This document shows positions 1 to 11,923 of a DNA stretch of 64,000 nucleotides, piece after piece. The stretch is taken from positions 920,619 through 984,618 of the forward strand of contig NW_024104442.1 of assembly GCF_003945595.2 (NCBI RefSeq). The letters run 5' to 3'. Within the stretch, counting starts at the first letter, position 1, and every line of letters begins with the position of its first letter. Source of the DNA: Pipra filicauda (taxonomy: Eukaryota; Chordata; Aves; Passeriformes; Pipridae). Both the position numbers and the translations under genes were made by a program. Under the pieces are notes generated by a model. The model was not told the origin of the DNA, searched no databases, and saw only the letters and a list, made by a program, of their open reading frames with translations.

Positions 1-8
1 CCTGCATG

Positions 9-131
9 CTTCTCCTGGGGGAGACCTTCAGCCTTGGAAGCAGCAGAGCTGATGAGCCCTGAAAACTTGGGGGGTAAAGATTCTGTGTCCTCAGTGGGCT
101 CCAGGAGACGAGTTTTTCCCTGTCTTGGGGT
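9..131. repeat. Dispersed direct repeat, copy 1
   Basis: This stretch matches 10841-10961 in the same orientation, with an estimated 85-90% identity by eye and small indels. Both contain 'gcagcagagctgatgagccc' followed by a shared TGAAAACTTGGGGG block. The match stops near base 131. The left end may continue outside the window. It is not CR1. Confidence 0.8.
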
Positions 132-1499
132 GAGCTTGGTGAAACCCAGGGAAGCTCAGCTTGGGAAACAAGGATGAGAGGGGGTTGGCTCGTGGTGAGC
201 AGGGAGCAGGCAGGCAAGATGGAACCTTTAGGGTTCCACTGCCTTTTTTCTCAACACCCGACTTGGAAGTTGGTGTTAATTAACAATGAATTAAATTATG
301 TAAGAATTATATTACATAAAAATTTCAACTTGCCCGGCCTGATTTTGCCCATGTCATTTGATAATGTCCAGCTGAAGGAACAGTGCTCCAGGTGATGCTC
401 CAGCTTTGCACTCACAGAGGGCAGAGGTGGGTCCGTGTGTCCCTGTTGCTGGCAGGGTTGGAGCCTCTCCCAAGGAGCTGCTCTTTATAGCAGGGAACTG
501 TAACCTGCCCTCCCCTGGGGATGTTTTCCACACTGATATCCTGATCCATGTTTCTTGCTGTGTAGTTTGATGGACTTTGAGATGGAGAGGGGTAGTGGGG
601 TATGTTTTCCTGGCAGGATTGTGTTTAGTTGTTTTTGGGTGCTTAAAAATATCTCCTCAGCTCTGGCAGCACGTCTGTGCTCAAGCACATGGTCGTGATG
701 GGGGACAGAGGAACTGGCAAGTTTTGGGGCTGGAAAAGTGCACGGAAGGAATAGTTCCTGTGTTAGCTGCACACAGCATGAGACAGGCAAAGGTGGCAGG
801 TAGAGATGCTCAAAGGGGCTTCTCTGAGGGGCTCTGAGGGTCTCTCCTACATGGTTGAGAGTTTGCCTGACTTTTCCCACTTGTTTTTTGACACATTTTG
901 AACAAAACCTTTCTGCTCCCAAATGACACATCCGTATGGAAAGATACCTGCATTTTAAAGGAGAAAACAAGTAAGGAACTTGGAAGTGTTTTGGGTTAAG
1001 TGAGAAGTTTCCACCTGAAATTAGTCAATAAGATGTTTTCAGCACTTGTATTCCAAACTGCCTGCTGAGGTACCAGCAGGAAAACCTGTGTGGGTGCATG
1101 GACTCACATTTTTTGCTGTAACAGATCATTGTAACCTGTTAAAAAAATCGATGTCCATCGCTACTGCATGGAAGTGGTCTGTGCTGGTGCTGGAAATAGA
1201 TCCTAAATCCAGTGCTAGTGACTCAGTCCATGGCCTGCTTCACTGAGGTGCTGACCACCCATTAATCCTGTTAACTGCAACAGGCAGTGAACACTCAGCA
1301 TCTTCACAGCTTGGCTGGGCAAGAACATGAGAAAGAGCTTTAGGAGCTGAAATCTTCAGCCTCGTTCAGCTGGAGATGCTCTGGGTCAGGGTCTCAGGGG
1401 GATGGAGGGCCTTGGGCTGCACAGCTGGATGTGGGGTGTCCTCAGGGGCAGCTCGTGTGCTCCTGGGTGAGGCTTGTTTGAAATGATGCTCCAAAGTCA
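132..1499. other. Non-coding, no gene seen
   Basis: No exon, RNA gene or recognisable repeat. An AT-rich patch lies around 270-330. The longest open frames are short and have no recognisable protein character. Confidence 0.6.
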
Positions 1500-1910
1500 G
1501 GAACTCCTCTGCTCTGGAGCCAGGCTGGGAGAGCTGAGGGTGTCCAACCTGGAGAAGAGAAGGCTCCAGGGAGACCTTGGAGTCCTTTCCAGTGCTTGAA
1601 GGGGGGTTATAAAAAGAAGGAAAGTGACTTTTTACACAGGCAGACAGTGACAGGACAAGGGAGAATGGTTTTAAACTAAAGGAGGGGAGATTTAGATTAG
1701 GTGTTAGGAAGAAATCCTTCCCTGTGAGGGTGGTGAGGCCCTGGCACAGGTTGCCCAGAGAAACTGTGGCTGCCCCATCCCTGGTAGTGTCCAAGGCCAG
1801 GTTGGACGGGGTTTGGAGCAACCTGGGCTAGTGGAAGGTGTCCCTGCCCATGGCAGGGGGTGGAATTAGATGAGCTTTAAGGTCCCTTCCAATGCAAACC
1901 ATTCCTGGCT
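1500..1910 (+). mobile_element. CR1 LINE fragment (3' end)
   Basis: A plus-oriented CR1 3' region. It runs from the CTGGAGCCAGGCTGGGAGAG block, through GGAGATTTAGATTAG and the GCCCTGGCACAGGTTGCCC block, to the terminal AAGGTCCCTTCCAATGCAAACC. It is 5'-truncated as is usual for CR1. The final octamer repeat is eroded. Confidence 0.9.
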
Positions 1911-3309
1911 CTGCTCTGTCCCACCTGCCCTGGTGTCCCGGCGCTGAGTGGTTGTGCCTGTTGGGGTCACTGGTGACTTTCAGCTCTTGAATTTCACATC
2001 TGCCCCCTTTACCCTCTGAGCTAGTGGTCCATGATGAGCTACAGGACCAAGCCCTCGTCCCCTCTGCTCTGTGCCAGCCTTTCCCCAGGCTGTGTGTGCC
2101 ACATCCCCAGTGTCTCACAGCCATGACAAGCTGTCAGACGTGAGTGGCTCTGTTTTGTGAGCAGAGTGGCAGTGCCACGGGAGGAAATGACATTTAGCTT
2201 TGTTTCTTGATTGAGCTGCCTGGGTTCTGTATATTAAAACTAAAGAGGCTTTTTAGCTTTGTTCTCCCTCGTTGTTTGCAGCGCCAGGGCTGGAAACTGT
2301 CAAGAAGGGGCTTGGGAAGCAGCACGGAGAAGAAATCCATCTCTCCATCAAACCTATCCTTGCATGGGGCCTCTCCACCAAACCTTGACTTGTCCTGGTT
2401 TTCTGTGGAGGTTTCTGTGCACTGGGGGACATCTGGGTGCATTCCCAGTTCCAGCACCCAGTAACCTGCTGGTCTCAGTTCTGCAGAGCTCCCAGTGCTG
2501 CAGTGGGATGCTGGCTCCACACCCTCGGGGCAGGGGAAGCGATGTGCACAGAGCCAGGTGTGCTTGGGCCTCTTGATGTTCCTCAAAAACCTGCTCCCAT
2601 GGCTGAGTGTTTAATATCTGTCCCATGAAAGTGCTTGCATTTCTGGGACTTGGAGCTGGCTGTGAAAAATTTCTGGATCTGACAGACTGAGAAAGCACAT
2701 CCGAGCTCTCCGTGTCATCTTTTGGGGCCATGTTGCATCTAAAACCAAGGGGTGTGGTTTGTACCCAGTATTGTCCTTTTCTGCCTGGCTTTGGCCTCTT
2801 TTGAAAGTCAGTTTTTGGGCTGGGAGATGAGGTTGGGGGCTGCCTAATTTCTGCACAAGCTGCAGCTAATCTTTGCCTGGATTAGGCAGAAAAAGATGAA
2901 CGGTCATCCCTTATTTTTGAATGGTACTTGGATGGGGTAGTGGGAGGAAGGGTAAATGATACTGGCATTAAGGGGAATTACATAGGTGGTGTGACTGCAG
3001 GAGACGTTTCCTTCAGCAGAAAGCCTTGGCCTGTGAGTCACAGTTGCTCGAAAGACTGTTTGATTCCTGATTCCCCCACTGTTTTGGCTCTGAGTCACAG
3101 CTGGGTGGGGGCGCAGGTAGGAAACAGAAGCACCAGCAACCAACCCCAGTGGGATTTGCGCACGGAGGGGGGAAGGAAGTGACTCCAGACAGCGGATGGG
3201 AATGTTAACAGCTTCTAATAAAAGTGGTGGCTGGCAAGGGGAAGGTTTCTGAATGGGGGTTGTCCCTGTGTGCCCTTCTCTGCCTGCTCCTGCCTGTGCG
3301 GGGCATTCC
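1911..3309. other. Non-coding, no gene seen
   Basis: Ordinary intermediate-GC sequence with no supported exon or repeat. Overlapping open frames on both strands near 2.2-2.7 kb have no recognisable protein character. Confidence 0.6.
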
Positions 3310-3540
3310 CGGGTGTGTGGGGACACTGGGAGGTCCCCAAGGTATGTGGGGACATTGGGCAACCTCTGGGGTGTGTGGGGACACTGGGAGGTCTCCGAGG
3401 TATGTGGGCACACTGGGCAGCTCCCGGGGTGGTTGGGACACTGGGTTGTCTCCAGGGTGTGTGGGGACGCTGGGTGGTCCCTGAAATGTCTGGGGACACT
3501 GTGCAGTCCTGGGGGGACACTGGGCAGTCACATGTGTGGG
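3310..3540. repeat. G-rich minisatellite, about 29-base unit, about 8 copies
   Basis: Diverged tandem copies of a unit like GGTGTGTGGGGACACTGGG plus a variable tail (GAGGTCCCC, GCAACCTCT, GCAGCTCCC). The unit is about 27-30 bases and has strong strand asymmetry, being G-rich on the plus strand. All forward and several reverse frames stay open across it because of the repeat, which explains the long apparent reading frames here. Confidence 0.9.
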
Positions 3541-4159
3541 GCTGAACTGGCTCAAGCAGAGCTGGGGAGGAAGGGGAGAGGGGATATACTGACAAAAAAG
3601 ACTCTCTCTAGACCCAGGAAGAAGCATTTCGAAGAGGAAAGAAAAAAAAGGACAGTGCTGCTGGGAATATTTCAGATGGAAAAACTAGAATACTTCATTT
3701 AATAATTAAAAAGGTTTTTTTCCACAAAAATTTTTGTTTTCTCCTCAGGGAATACTTGGCAATTATACAAATTAATGCAAAATATTTTTAGTTTGCATTT
3801 TTTTGATGGGAGAGAATGCAGGAGGGAATAAGCAGATCCTTCTGGTTCATTGGCTATAACAGGCACTTTGGCGTGAGGGGAGCAGAGCAGAGCCCAACCC
3901 TCATCCCCCACCTGAGGCAACCCCTGGTATGGGTACACCTGCCTGGAGCACCCATGTGCTTCCACAGATGTCTGGAAACCACTGGAGCTGGCATTTGTAC
4001 CTGCTGGCTGCTCCTGGCCCTGCTGCCTGCCCTGTGTGCAGAATTTGTGTGACTGTCTCTGTTACATCTATTTTTCAGCTGCAAATCCATGTTTGTGGAA
4101 AAGCTGGAAAGCTTCAGTGCATTTTTATGTTGCTTTAAACAACAAATGGATAAAATTTA
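3541..4159. other. Non-coding, no gene seen
   Basis: Contains an AT-rich section at about 3690-3800 (runs of T and A) and otherwise unremarkable DNA before the CR1 fragment. Confidence 0.55.
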
Positions 4160-4320
4160 TCACAGAATCACAGCCTAGTTTGGGTTGGAAGGGACCTTAA
4201 AGCTCATCTCATTCCAACCCCTGCCATGGGCAGGGACACCTTCCACTAGCCCAGGTTGCTCCAAACCCTGTCCAACCTGGCCTTGAACACTTCCAGGGAT
4301 GGGGCAGCCACAACCTCTTC
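4160..4320 (-). mobile_element. CR1 LINE fragment (3' end, reverse orientation)
   Basis: Starts with the reverse complement of the CR1 3' octamer tail (CACAGAATCACAG), then TTTGGGTTGGAAGGGACC and 'ccatgggcagggacacctt', ending in the GGGATGGGGCAGCCACAAC block. Confidence 0.92.
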
Positions 4321-4474
4321 AGTGGGAAAGGGAGATCTTATTCTGGCTGAGGATTTTAGAGGCTGTTTTTCCACCAGCAGGGAGGTGCATCCTGCAGCAG
4401 GGCTGTGCTTCCCCTGGCAGAACCTGTCCCTGCCTTCCTCTGCGGGAGCTGAGCTGACACTGCTCACAGAAGTG

Positions 4475-4624
4475 GCTGAATCCCCATCCCTGGAGTGTTC
4501 AAAAGCTGTGTGGATGCAGCCCTTGAGGATGTGGTTTACTGGTGAACACGGTGGTGGTGCTGGTTGATGGTTGGATTTGATGATCTTATAGGTCTTCTTC
4601 CACCTTAATGGTCCTGTGATTCTG
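4475..4624 (+). mobile_element. CR1 LINE fragment (different subfamily)
   Basis: Plus-oriented 3' end with CCCCATCCCTGGAGTGTTCAAA, the GGTTGGATTTGATGATCTT block and the end GTCCTGTGATTCTG. This is the 'gatgatctta' type of CR1 tail, distinct from the neighbouring fragment. The two elements have their 3' ends facing outwards. Confidence 0.82.
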
Positions 4625-7600
4625 CAGACAGCCTGGCAGCTGAAGCTGTGCCCAAGCTCTTGCTTGGAAATAAAATGTTTTTGGGCTTTGCTTCCTTGCA
4701 TCCCATGGCTGGACCTCCAGCCCTGGGAATTGGTTCCTTGCCCTCAGTGCTGAAGTTCAGTGAGGGGCTGGCTGGGACCAGACCTGAGTCTGCCCTCGAG
4801 GAAACCCATCCCCAAGTGCTCCTGCCTGGCCCCTGTGGCTGTCACGGGCAGGGCTGGACTTTCTCTGTGCTGTTTTGGGCCTCTTTGCTCCTGTTCTTTC
4901 CCTCACAAGACAGATAAAATCCATTAACCTGGCTATGAGCAGCTGTTGGAGGGGTCCTTGCTGGAGCTCTACTCCCAGCTCCTCCCAGCTCTCATTAGTC
5001 CTGCACTGAAAGCCATTTTTTAAGGGATTTTACTGTATTGTGTTGGGAGCATAAAAATGTGTCTTGTTGAATGGGCTTGTCCCTCTGACCCTGGCAGTGA
5101 CCTCCCTCTTGTGCTTCAGATGAAAATGAAAACCAGCCCAGGGTTCTGGATGAAAGGTGGTGCCCAGGAGGGTTTAAAACAACAACATGCCTATGATTAT
5201 AAATCTGTTTTTTGACCGAAACATATGAAATAATTATTTTTGCCAGGGGTTAGTAGTCAGAGACGGATCAGCTCTGCCACTGTTCGCCTCCAGTGCTGGG
5301 AAACTTGGTCACGCTGCAGAAATGATGGGATTTAAAGCAAACTGAGCTGCTCCGACAGCTGTCTGGAGTGTCTCTGTGCTGGAGCACGTCGAGTTCAGGC
5401 CTGAAGCCTCTGCCCCGTGGTTGTCAGGAGCAGCAGCGTTCTTTCCAAGATGATCTCAGCGGCTTTTTGTCTCCTCTGTCGTGTGACTTGGATTTTGAAG
5501 CACCAGGGGAGACCAGCCCCGTGTCATGGGACTGGGAACGGGACCAGGAGCTGGGGGGCAGCAGTGCAGGGGCATCACAGCTCCAGTGCTGGAGGTGGCT
5601 GCAGTGCTGGACCCCTTCACATCCTCCCTGAAAGGTGTTTGCAGGTATGAAGGAGGCAGTCTTGTATTTATTTGTACATTAGCCAACCTTTTAAACTGGA
5701 GCTGGGATGTTTGTCATCCATGTCACTTGTGCTTCATTAGCTTTTGTCCCCGAAATTTCTCAAGGCAGACAAGAGGTGCATAAACCCCAGAAAAGAAAAG
5801 CCAGGAGCCAGGGCACGACGTCTGTGGTTGTGTCTTGTGAGTGTGGGGACAGGGAGGTGTCTGCTGTGCCCCAGCCTTGGCAGGTCATAGAACCCCTTCT
5901 CCTCTCTGCTCTGCCTCCCTTTCATTCCCATCAGTGTGTGGTTACTGGCGAGGTGGCACTGGGCACTCTGTCCTTTACAGCAAGGAGCTGTGTTCCTGCA
6001 TTGCTTTGCTCTGGGCCGCTGTCTCTGCCCTGAGTCAGTGTGTCCATCGTGCAGTGGCTGTGTCCCAACCACGTCCCAGCCACGCTTTGCTGTCCCTCTC
6101 CCGCCTCGGGGCTGGCCACGTTTCCAAGTCACTGGTGTGTCCCTGGGGGTTGAATCCTGCTCATGAGCTGACTTTCAGTGTGCAAGACCTTTGGCTTGTG
6201 AGCTTCTTTATGCATCTCAAACACCCTCCTTCCTAAGGTGGGGAGTGCAGCCTCAGCGCTCTTCCTTCTGCAGAGCGTGTTGTGTTCCCTGCAGAGCACC
6301 CTGGATGCCTTTGGCCATCCTCTCTGCATCACCTGGATGGCAGAGCCTGGCTACGAGCACAGGGATGCTGGGACATTCCCCACGCTGGTCCTGAGGATGC
6401 AGGTCACGCTCTGGAGCTGCCGGGAGGGAGGATGCTCGTCTGCTTCGCCACCGCGCCGGGACTCAGTGTGTTCACCTTCGTCTGCCCTCCCTGCCCATTT
6501 GTCAGAGGGAACTCTGCGAGCAGGATAGATGTTCACGCTCCATGGATGTTCCTGCTTCTTTCCCTGCACTGGGGACTTTCTGCCTTTGGACTTTTTGCTG
6601 TGGAGGTGCAGCTCCAGCCGGGCTGGAGCCCCCCCCCGAGAGTCCCCCCCACCGAGAGCCCGGTCCCTGCTTCACCCCTGAATGGTGTGTGAGCAGTGCA
6701 GCAGGTGGGCAGGGGGGAGCACAGGGCTCCTCTCACCTGTGGGATGGGGAAGGGATGGTCTGGTGGTACCACAGGGATAGAGCATGACAGAGAGGGCAGG
6801 GTGAGCCCGGTGAGGGCCCCCAGGGACCCAGGGAGTGCTTCTGGGTTGGGGAGTGGGCAGAGCTCCCTGCTGGCTGGGGGTATGGTTCACTGCCTGCAGC
6901 AGAGCTGGAAAAACACGTTCTTTTAACAAAGAAACCAACATCCTTTGAATGAATGAACAGCAGTGTCTGGCCCCACCATATTTCCTTATCCCTCTTTAAC
7001 AACTGGATTTCAGTGACTGGTGGAATGGAGGTGTCGCTGTGAAACACAGCCACGGTGCCTGGTCTGGGCCTGCTGATGTGCAGAGTTTGTTCTTTTCATC
7101 CCTGGGGGTGGCTTTGCCTGTTGCCCAGCTTGGACTCCGGAGTGGTGTCAGTGGTGCTGGGTGTGAGCAGCAGTAGCAGGTCTTTCTTTACCTGGTGGGT
7201 GAGAGGCTGTTGCCCACTTGAGTGCTCAGTGCTCTTCAGGGCAGCTTCAGCCACAAGAAGGACTCTTGGCCCTTTCCTGGGAAATTTGGAACTTGTGCCC
7301 AGCCCAGCAGGGTGGTACTGGGAGCAGGGCTGGGCCTCGGGGCACAGCAGTTCATAGCAGTCAGTGGTGCTGAATCCTTCTCCAAGTAGCCCTGGAACAT
7401 TTTACTGGGGCTGCCCTCAGCACGTGGGGTGTGTGCCCTCCTCTCCTGCACCTCCCCCAGCCCCTGGAGCCTGGCCCGTCCCTCTGAGTCAAAGCACATT
7501 TGCAGGGACAGGAGCAATTATTCCCTGGATGCCGGTGGAGAGATGCTCTGCAAGCCAGAGAGGTGGCAGGAGAAGAAGCTTTTGCAAACCAGCTGGTGGA

Positions 7601-8636
7601 AATCATGGTATTTACCAGCTCGCAGCTGAGCCTGGGAAGGTATTTTTATAGCTTCACATGGCTGGTTTTTTTCTTTTCTGAACTTGCATGCTGAATGCTG
7701 TTTTGGGTTTTGTTTTGCTTTGAAACTGTCTCCCAGCCAGATGAAAGATGCTCTGTTTCAGCTCTCGTCCTCCGCTCCTCACACATACACCGGGCAGCCA
7801 GAAAGGAAGGTTTTCTGTTTGGGTGTTTTTTGAATGCAGAGGAAAGATGTCTCAGTGATTTTCTTTGGATTTGCAACCCACGAGGTCAATCCACTGGAAA
7901 CAATGCCAGTGACTCACGGGTTTGCTCACAGCTCATAAGGTTTGCAGAGCAAACTGGTGATTTGGACAGGTGAGGATGCCCTCTGAAGGCTCCACTCTTC
8001 TGAAATCCTTGGCCTTTGGTTTCCAAGGCTACTCTGTGTCTTACCCAGTTGATCTCTTCCTCTCAGACTCCTTCTCTAGGCTTCTGCACTGCTGTGTGAC
8101 CCCCTTAAACTTAATTCCCTGCCCTCCCTGGGGTCTTGCCACTGCTTTGGGTGCTGGACCACACTGAACCCCATCCTGGAGGCACTGTCACTGCTGCCTT
8201 GTGCTTCCGTCCAGGAAAAGCTTCTGAGACACCTCCAGCCTCCTCTGCTTCCCTTCTGCTCCCGCTGCTGCCTTTTCCTGTGGAGCCCCTCTGCAGAAAC
8301 CAGCTGCAGGCAGATGTTGGCTTGTCTGGTGGGGATGGAGGAGCTCCTGGCTCAAATCCCTGCTAACCCCAGGGCTCACAGCCCCCTCGAGGCACAGCTC
8401 ACACTGCTGAGCACCATGCACTCCTGGGCTGTCAAGAGGCTCAGCTGTGCCTTGCTTTGGGCTCTGGGAGCTGGGCTGGCCTGGTTCCAGCCCAGGCTGG
8501 TGGGGTGTCCTGGCTGCTTCCTGTGGGAGCAGGTTCTGCCTCCCCCCGGGCATGGAAAGTGTAGGGAAGTACCCTAGGGATGGCAGTACAAGATGATCCC
8601 TGTGCCATGGAGCTGAGCACTGCAGGGAAACCTCAT
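4625..8636. other. Non-coding 4 kb, no gene seen
   Basis: No CR1 or other recognised repeat, which makes this the longest repeat-poor stretch on the left side. It has C-rich runs near 6.63-6.65 kb. Many overlapping open frames of 70-140 codons exist but none shows exon borders with protein-like composition. A moderately AT-rich patch lies at about 5.18-5.25 kb. Confidence 0.55.
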
Positions 8637-9240
8637 GGAATCACAGCATGGTTTGGGTGGGAAGGTGTGATGACCCATCCTGAAGGGGGTCGTTCCCCCA
8701 AAAGGTGGGTTGTTGCAAAAGGGACCTTAAAGTCCCATCTCGTTCCAACCCTCTGCCACGGGCAGGGACACCTTCCACTAGCCCAGGTTGCTCCAAGCCC
8801 TGTCCAGCCTGGCCTTGGACACTTCCAGGGATGGGGCAGCCAGAGCTTCTACAGCCAACCTGTGCCAGGGCCTCACCACCCTCACAGGGAAGAATTTCTT
8901 CTCAACATCCCATCTAACCCTGCCCTCTGGCAGTGGGAAACCATTCCCCCTTGGCCTGTTCCTCCATGCCTTGTCCCCAGTCCCTCTCCAGCTCTCCTGG
9001 AGCCCCTTTAGGCCCTGGAAGGGGCTCTCAGGTCTCCCTGGAGCCTTCTCTTCTCCAGGTGAACACCCCCAGCTGTCCCAGCCTGGCTCCAGAGCAGAGG
9101 GGCTCCACCCTTGGAGCACCTTCCTGGCCTCCTCTGGACTCGTTCCAGCAGCTCCACATTTGTCTTGTGCTGAGGACCCCAGACCTGGATGCAGCACTCC
9201 TCCTGCCCTGGCTCTTTAGCATCCTTGTTGGCCTTTTAGG
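8637..9240 (-). mobile_element. CR1 LINE fragment with a short internal insertion
   Basis: Long reverse-oriented CR1 3' region (about 600 bases). It runs from the tail complement (GGAATCACAGCATGGTTTGGG) through the standard blocks to the CTCCAGCAGCTCCACAT and beyond. It is interrupted near its 3' end: about 50 extra bases sit between GGTTTGGGTGGG and AGGGACCTTAAAG, including a hairpin at 8673-8710. Confidence 0.92.
8673..8710. repeat. Imperfect hairpin inside a CR1 fragment
   Basis: The outer arms ACCCATC and GGTGGGT can pair over 7 positions (one G-T). The inner arms GGGGG and CCCCC enclose a five-base loop, TCGTT. The segment is absent from the other CR1 copies in this window, so it is an insertion or local rearrangement. 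Confidence 0.65.
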
Positions 9241-10840
9241 ACTGTGAGCACTTTGGGACCTGTTTTCCCTGTCACCTTATGCCTGCTGGGGTCTCCACAG
9301 GCTGTTTCAGGGAGTGGACGTGGGTGTTATGTTCATTTTTTTTCCATCTTGCAGCGATTTGTTTTAGTAAGAGGCCGTGGGCTGTACTGGAGGTGCTCAC
9401 CTTCTTCCTCCTAATTCCAGAGGGGGCTGTGGTGGGTAATGGCTCCTCCTGGCTTGTAGCATCTCCTGTTTCTCTGAATCCAGCTGGAACCCTTGCTGAG
9501 TTTTTAAGGTCAGGTTGCTAAGTTACACCTCCTTGGAGGAGCGGGCTGAGCAGCGTGTTACAGGCAAGAGAAGATCTGGGAGCAGTGTCCCTCTGCAATA
9601 ACCAGGCTCTCCTGGCCCCTCTCTCTGCCATCCTCCCTCAGCCCAGGCTCACTACATTCACCTGTTCTACCCCAAAGCTTCAGCTTCAGCTTTATCAGCT
9701 TCCTTCTCTCAGCAGATTTAGTGAACTGAGGGTGTAGAGGAGCCCTCCCCAGTTACCTGTGGGATGCCGTGTGGTGCTGCAGGAGGAGGAGCAGCACTTT
9801 GGCTTCTCTGTCTATATATTTTTTTTAATTCTTATTTGCCACTGGGGGCTGTGAGATCTTTGGGACACGTGTTGTTCCCCTCGGAGCTTGGAAGTGGCCT
9901 CTCGTGTCCCTCATGTGTCAGGGCTGTCACCAAGCCACAGCTCTGGAGAAGGCAGGCCAGGTCTAGGGTAGCTGCTGCCCTGCTCCTCTGCCCCTCTTTC
10001 TCTTTAGCCTTCCACTCCAGATTGCCCTCCCCTTCTCCTTCCCATTTTCCATGAATAGCCCTCCTCTGGGAAGGCTGGGAGGAGCTGGATTTGGGCAGTG
10101 GGTGCTTGAGTTTGTCTGAGAGCTGCTGGGACTGGGTGCTGTGGCAGAGTGAAGGCTTCCCTCTTCCCAGGAATGGGACATCTCTGGAGGGTCACCATCC
10201 TTGGGCATTTCCAGGAGATGTGCAGAGTGTTTTCTTGCTCAGTTCCCAGGAAAATCATGTAAATCGGGGAGGCTTATTGGGGTCCTTTTTGGATTGTGAG
10301 AATAGTGGATTTAGGGTTCTTTTCCCCTCTTACTCCTCTCTCTGTTGTGCTGCCGGATTTCTTCTGGGGCTGGTGTTGTGACTCCTTCATGCTTCCCAGG
10401 CAAGCTGCAGACTGCATGGATTGGGCTGGGAAGTGCCCTCCAGAGAGCAGCTTCTCCCACACAGAAACAAGCTGGGAGTGTGTGCAGTTTGCTTCAGCTT
10501 GCAGGAGACATGCAGGATCTGACTTTCCCTGGTTTAACTTGCATTAACCTTTTCTCTATCCTTCCCTTTATCTCAGCCTTTCCCCTCTCTTTCCACGGGG
10601 ATGGAGAAGCCACCCCGCCAGGACATCCCAACAGGGAAGGCACTGGACACAGCACAGCTTCAGAGATGTGTTCTGCCTATTTTCTTTCCACTTTTTTTGG
10701 TCCTAGTGACTCTTTGTGTCAGCCTGTGTGCTCTCAGCAGAGCCTGGGGAAGCAGTGCCTGCTGCCTAGTTAGCAAAAGGAGATCTTTAGGATGGGGGAA
10801 GAGGTGGGTGAGATGTGTGCCTGGGTTTGGATCCTTCATC
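9241..10840. other. Non-coding, no gene seen
   Basis: No exon or classified repeat. A short AT-rich run lies near 9.81-9.83 kb. Confidence 0.55.
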
Positions 10841-10961
10841 CTTCTCCTGGGGAGACCTGCAACCTTGGAGGCAGCAGAGCTGATGAGCCCTGAAAACTTG
10901 GGGGTAAAGATTCTACATCCTCAGAGGACTCCAGGAGAGGAGCTTTTCCCTGGCTTGAGGT
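10841..10961. repeat. Dispersed direct repeat, copy 2
   Basis: Second copy of the segment at 9-131, 10.8 kb downstream. Similarity begins at the CTTCTCCTGG block and ends after TTTTCCCTGGCTTG. Upstream of 10841 the comparison cannot be extended because copy 1 reaches the window edge. It is either an unclassified interspersed repeat or a local duplication. Confidence 0.8.
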
Positions 10962-11360
10962 GACCTGTGGCTGTCCCTAGGGCTGGTGACAGGGACCTGG
11001 CCCCGGTGATGGTCCCACATTTCCCCTTCTGGCTGTGGACTGGGAAGTGATGGAGCTGTCACTGGGCTCCTGCCTGAGCTCTCACATGCAGCCAGAAGGA
11101 TTTTTCCACCCTTGTCATGACTTGATTATGTGCTCTCCTTCCTACCCAAATGCTCAACAGCAGCTAAATATAGGCTGCAGCAGTGTTGATTATGGCTTTT
11201 CTAATCGAGCTTTACACTCCAACAGGGATCTCTACTAATGGGATGTGGCATCCTTGAGAGCACCCAGCTGAGGAGCCTGCTTGAGAAGCAGATGTAGACA
11301 CAATGTGACTTCCCAGTGGGATCAGGTCCTGCTGACAGTTGCTTCTGGAGCTGTGCACAG

Positions 11361-11918
11361 AATCCTGGTTTTGGCTGAAATAGAGTTAATTTTCTTCCCA
11401 GAAGCTGGTCCAGGGCTCTGGTTGGGATTTAGGATGAGAACAATGTTGGTGACACACTGATGGTTTGGTTGTTGCTGAGCAGTGCTCTCCCTAAGTCAAG
11501 GATTTTCCATTTCCCATGCTCTGCCAGCGAGGAGGTGACAGGAACTGGGAGGGATCATGGCCAGGACAGCTGATCCAAACTGGCCAGAGGGATATTCCAG
11601 ACCATGGAACATCATACCCAGTATGGAAACTGGGGAAGTTGGCTGGGGGACCAGTTGGGCTTTTTGTGTGGTGAGAGACTGTACTGGGCACCACTTGTCT
11701 GTCTGGGATTTTAATCCTCTCGCTCTTTTCTTATCTCCATTTTCATTACAGTTATTATTATAATAATTAAATTTTACTGTATTTCAGTTATTAGACTGTT
11801 TTTATCTCAAGGTTTTTATCTCAAAAAGGGTTTACCTTTTTTCTGATTCTCCTCCCCATCCCACTGGGGAGGTTGGGATGAGCGAGAGGCTGGGTGGAAC
11901 AGGGGTTCAGTCACAACA
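11361..11918 (+). mobile_element. Solo LTR of an avian ERVL-type endogenous retrovirus
   Basis: The sequence follows the widespread avian ERVL LTR pattern: CTGGTTTTGGCTG, ATAGAGTTAATTTTCTTCC, CCATGCTCTGCCAGCGAGGAGG, AGGACAGCTGATCC, GGGATATTCCAGACCATGGAAC, an AT-rich section, then TTTTTATCTC, TCTCCTCCCCATCCCACTGGGG and GAGCGAGAGGCTG. It ends in CA. CACAG occurs immediately before 11361 and again at 11919-11923, a plausible 5-base target-site duplication. No internal retroviral genes flank it, so this is a solo LTR. The first bases (AAT instead of TGT) have decayed. Confidence 0.88.
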
Positions 11919-11923
11919 CACAG

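Noticed and set aside
3205..3702. Long overlapping open frames on both strands
   Set aside because: They are produced by the 29-base minisatellite, whose units lack stop codons.
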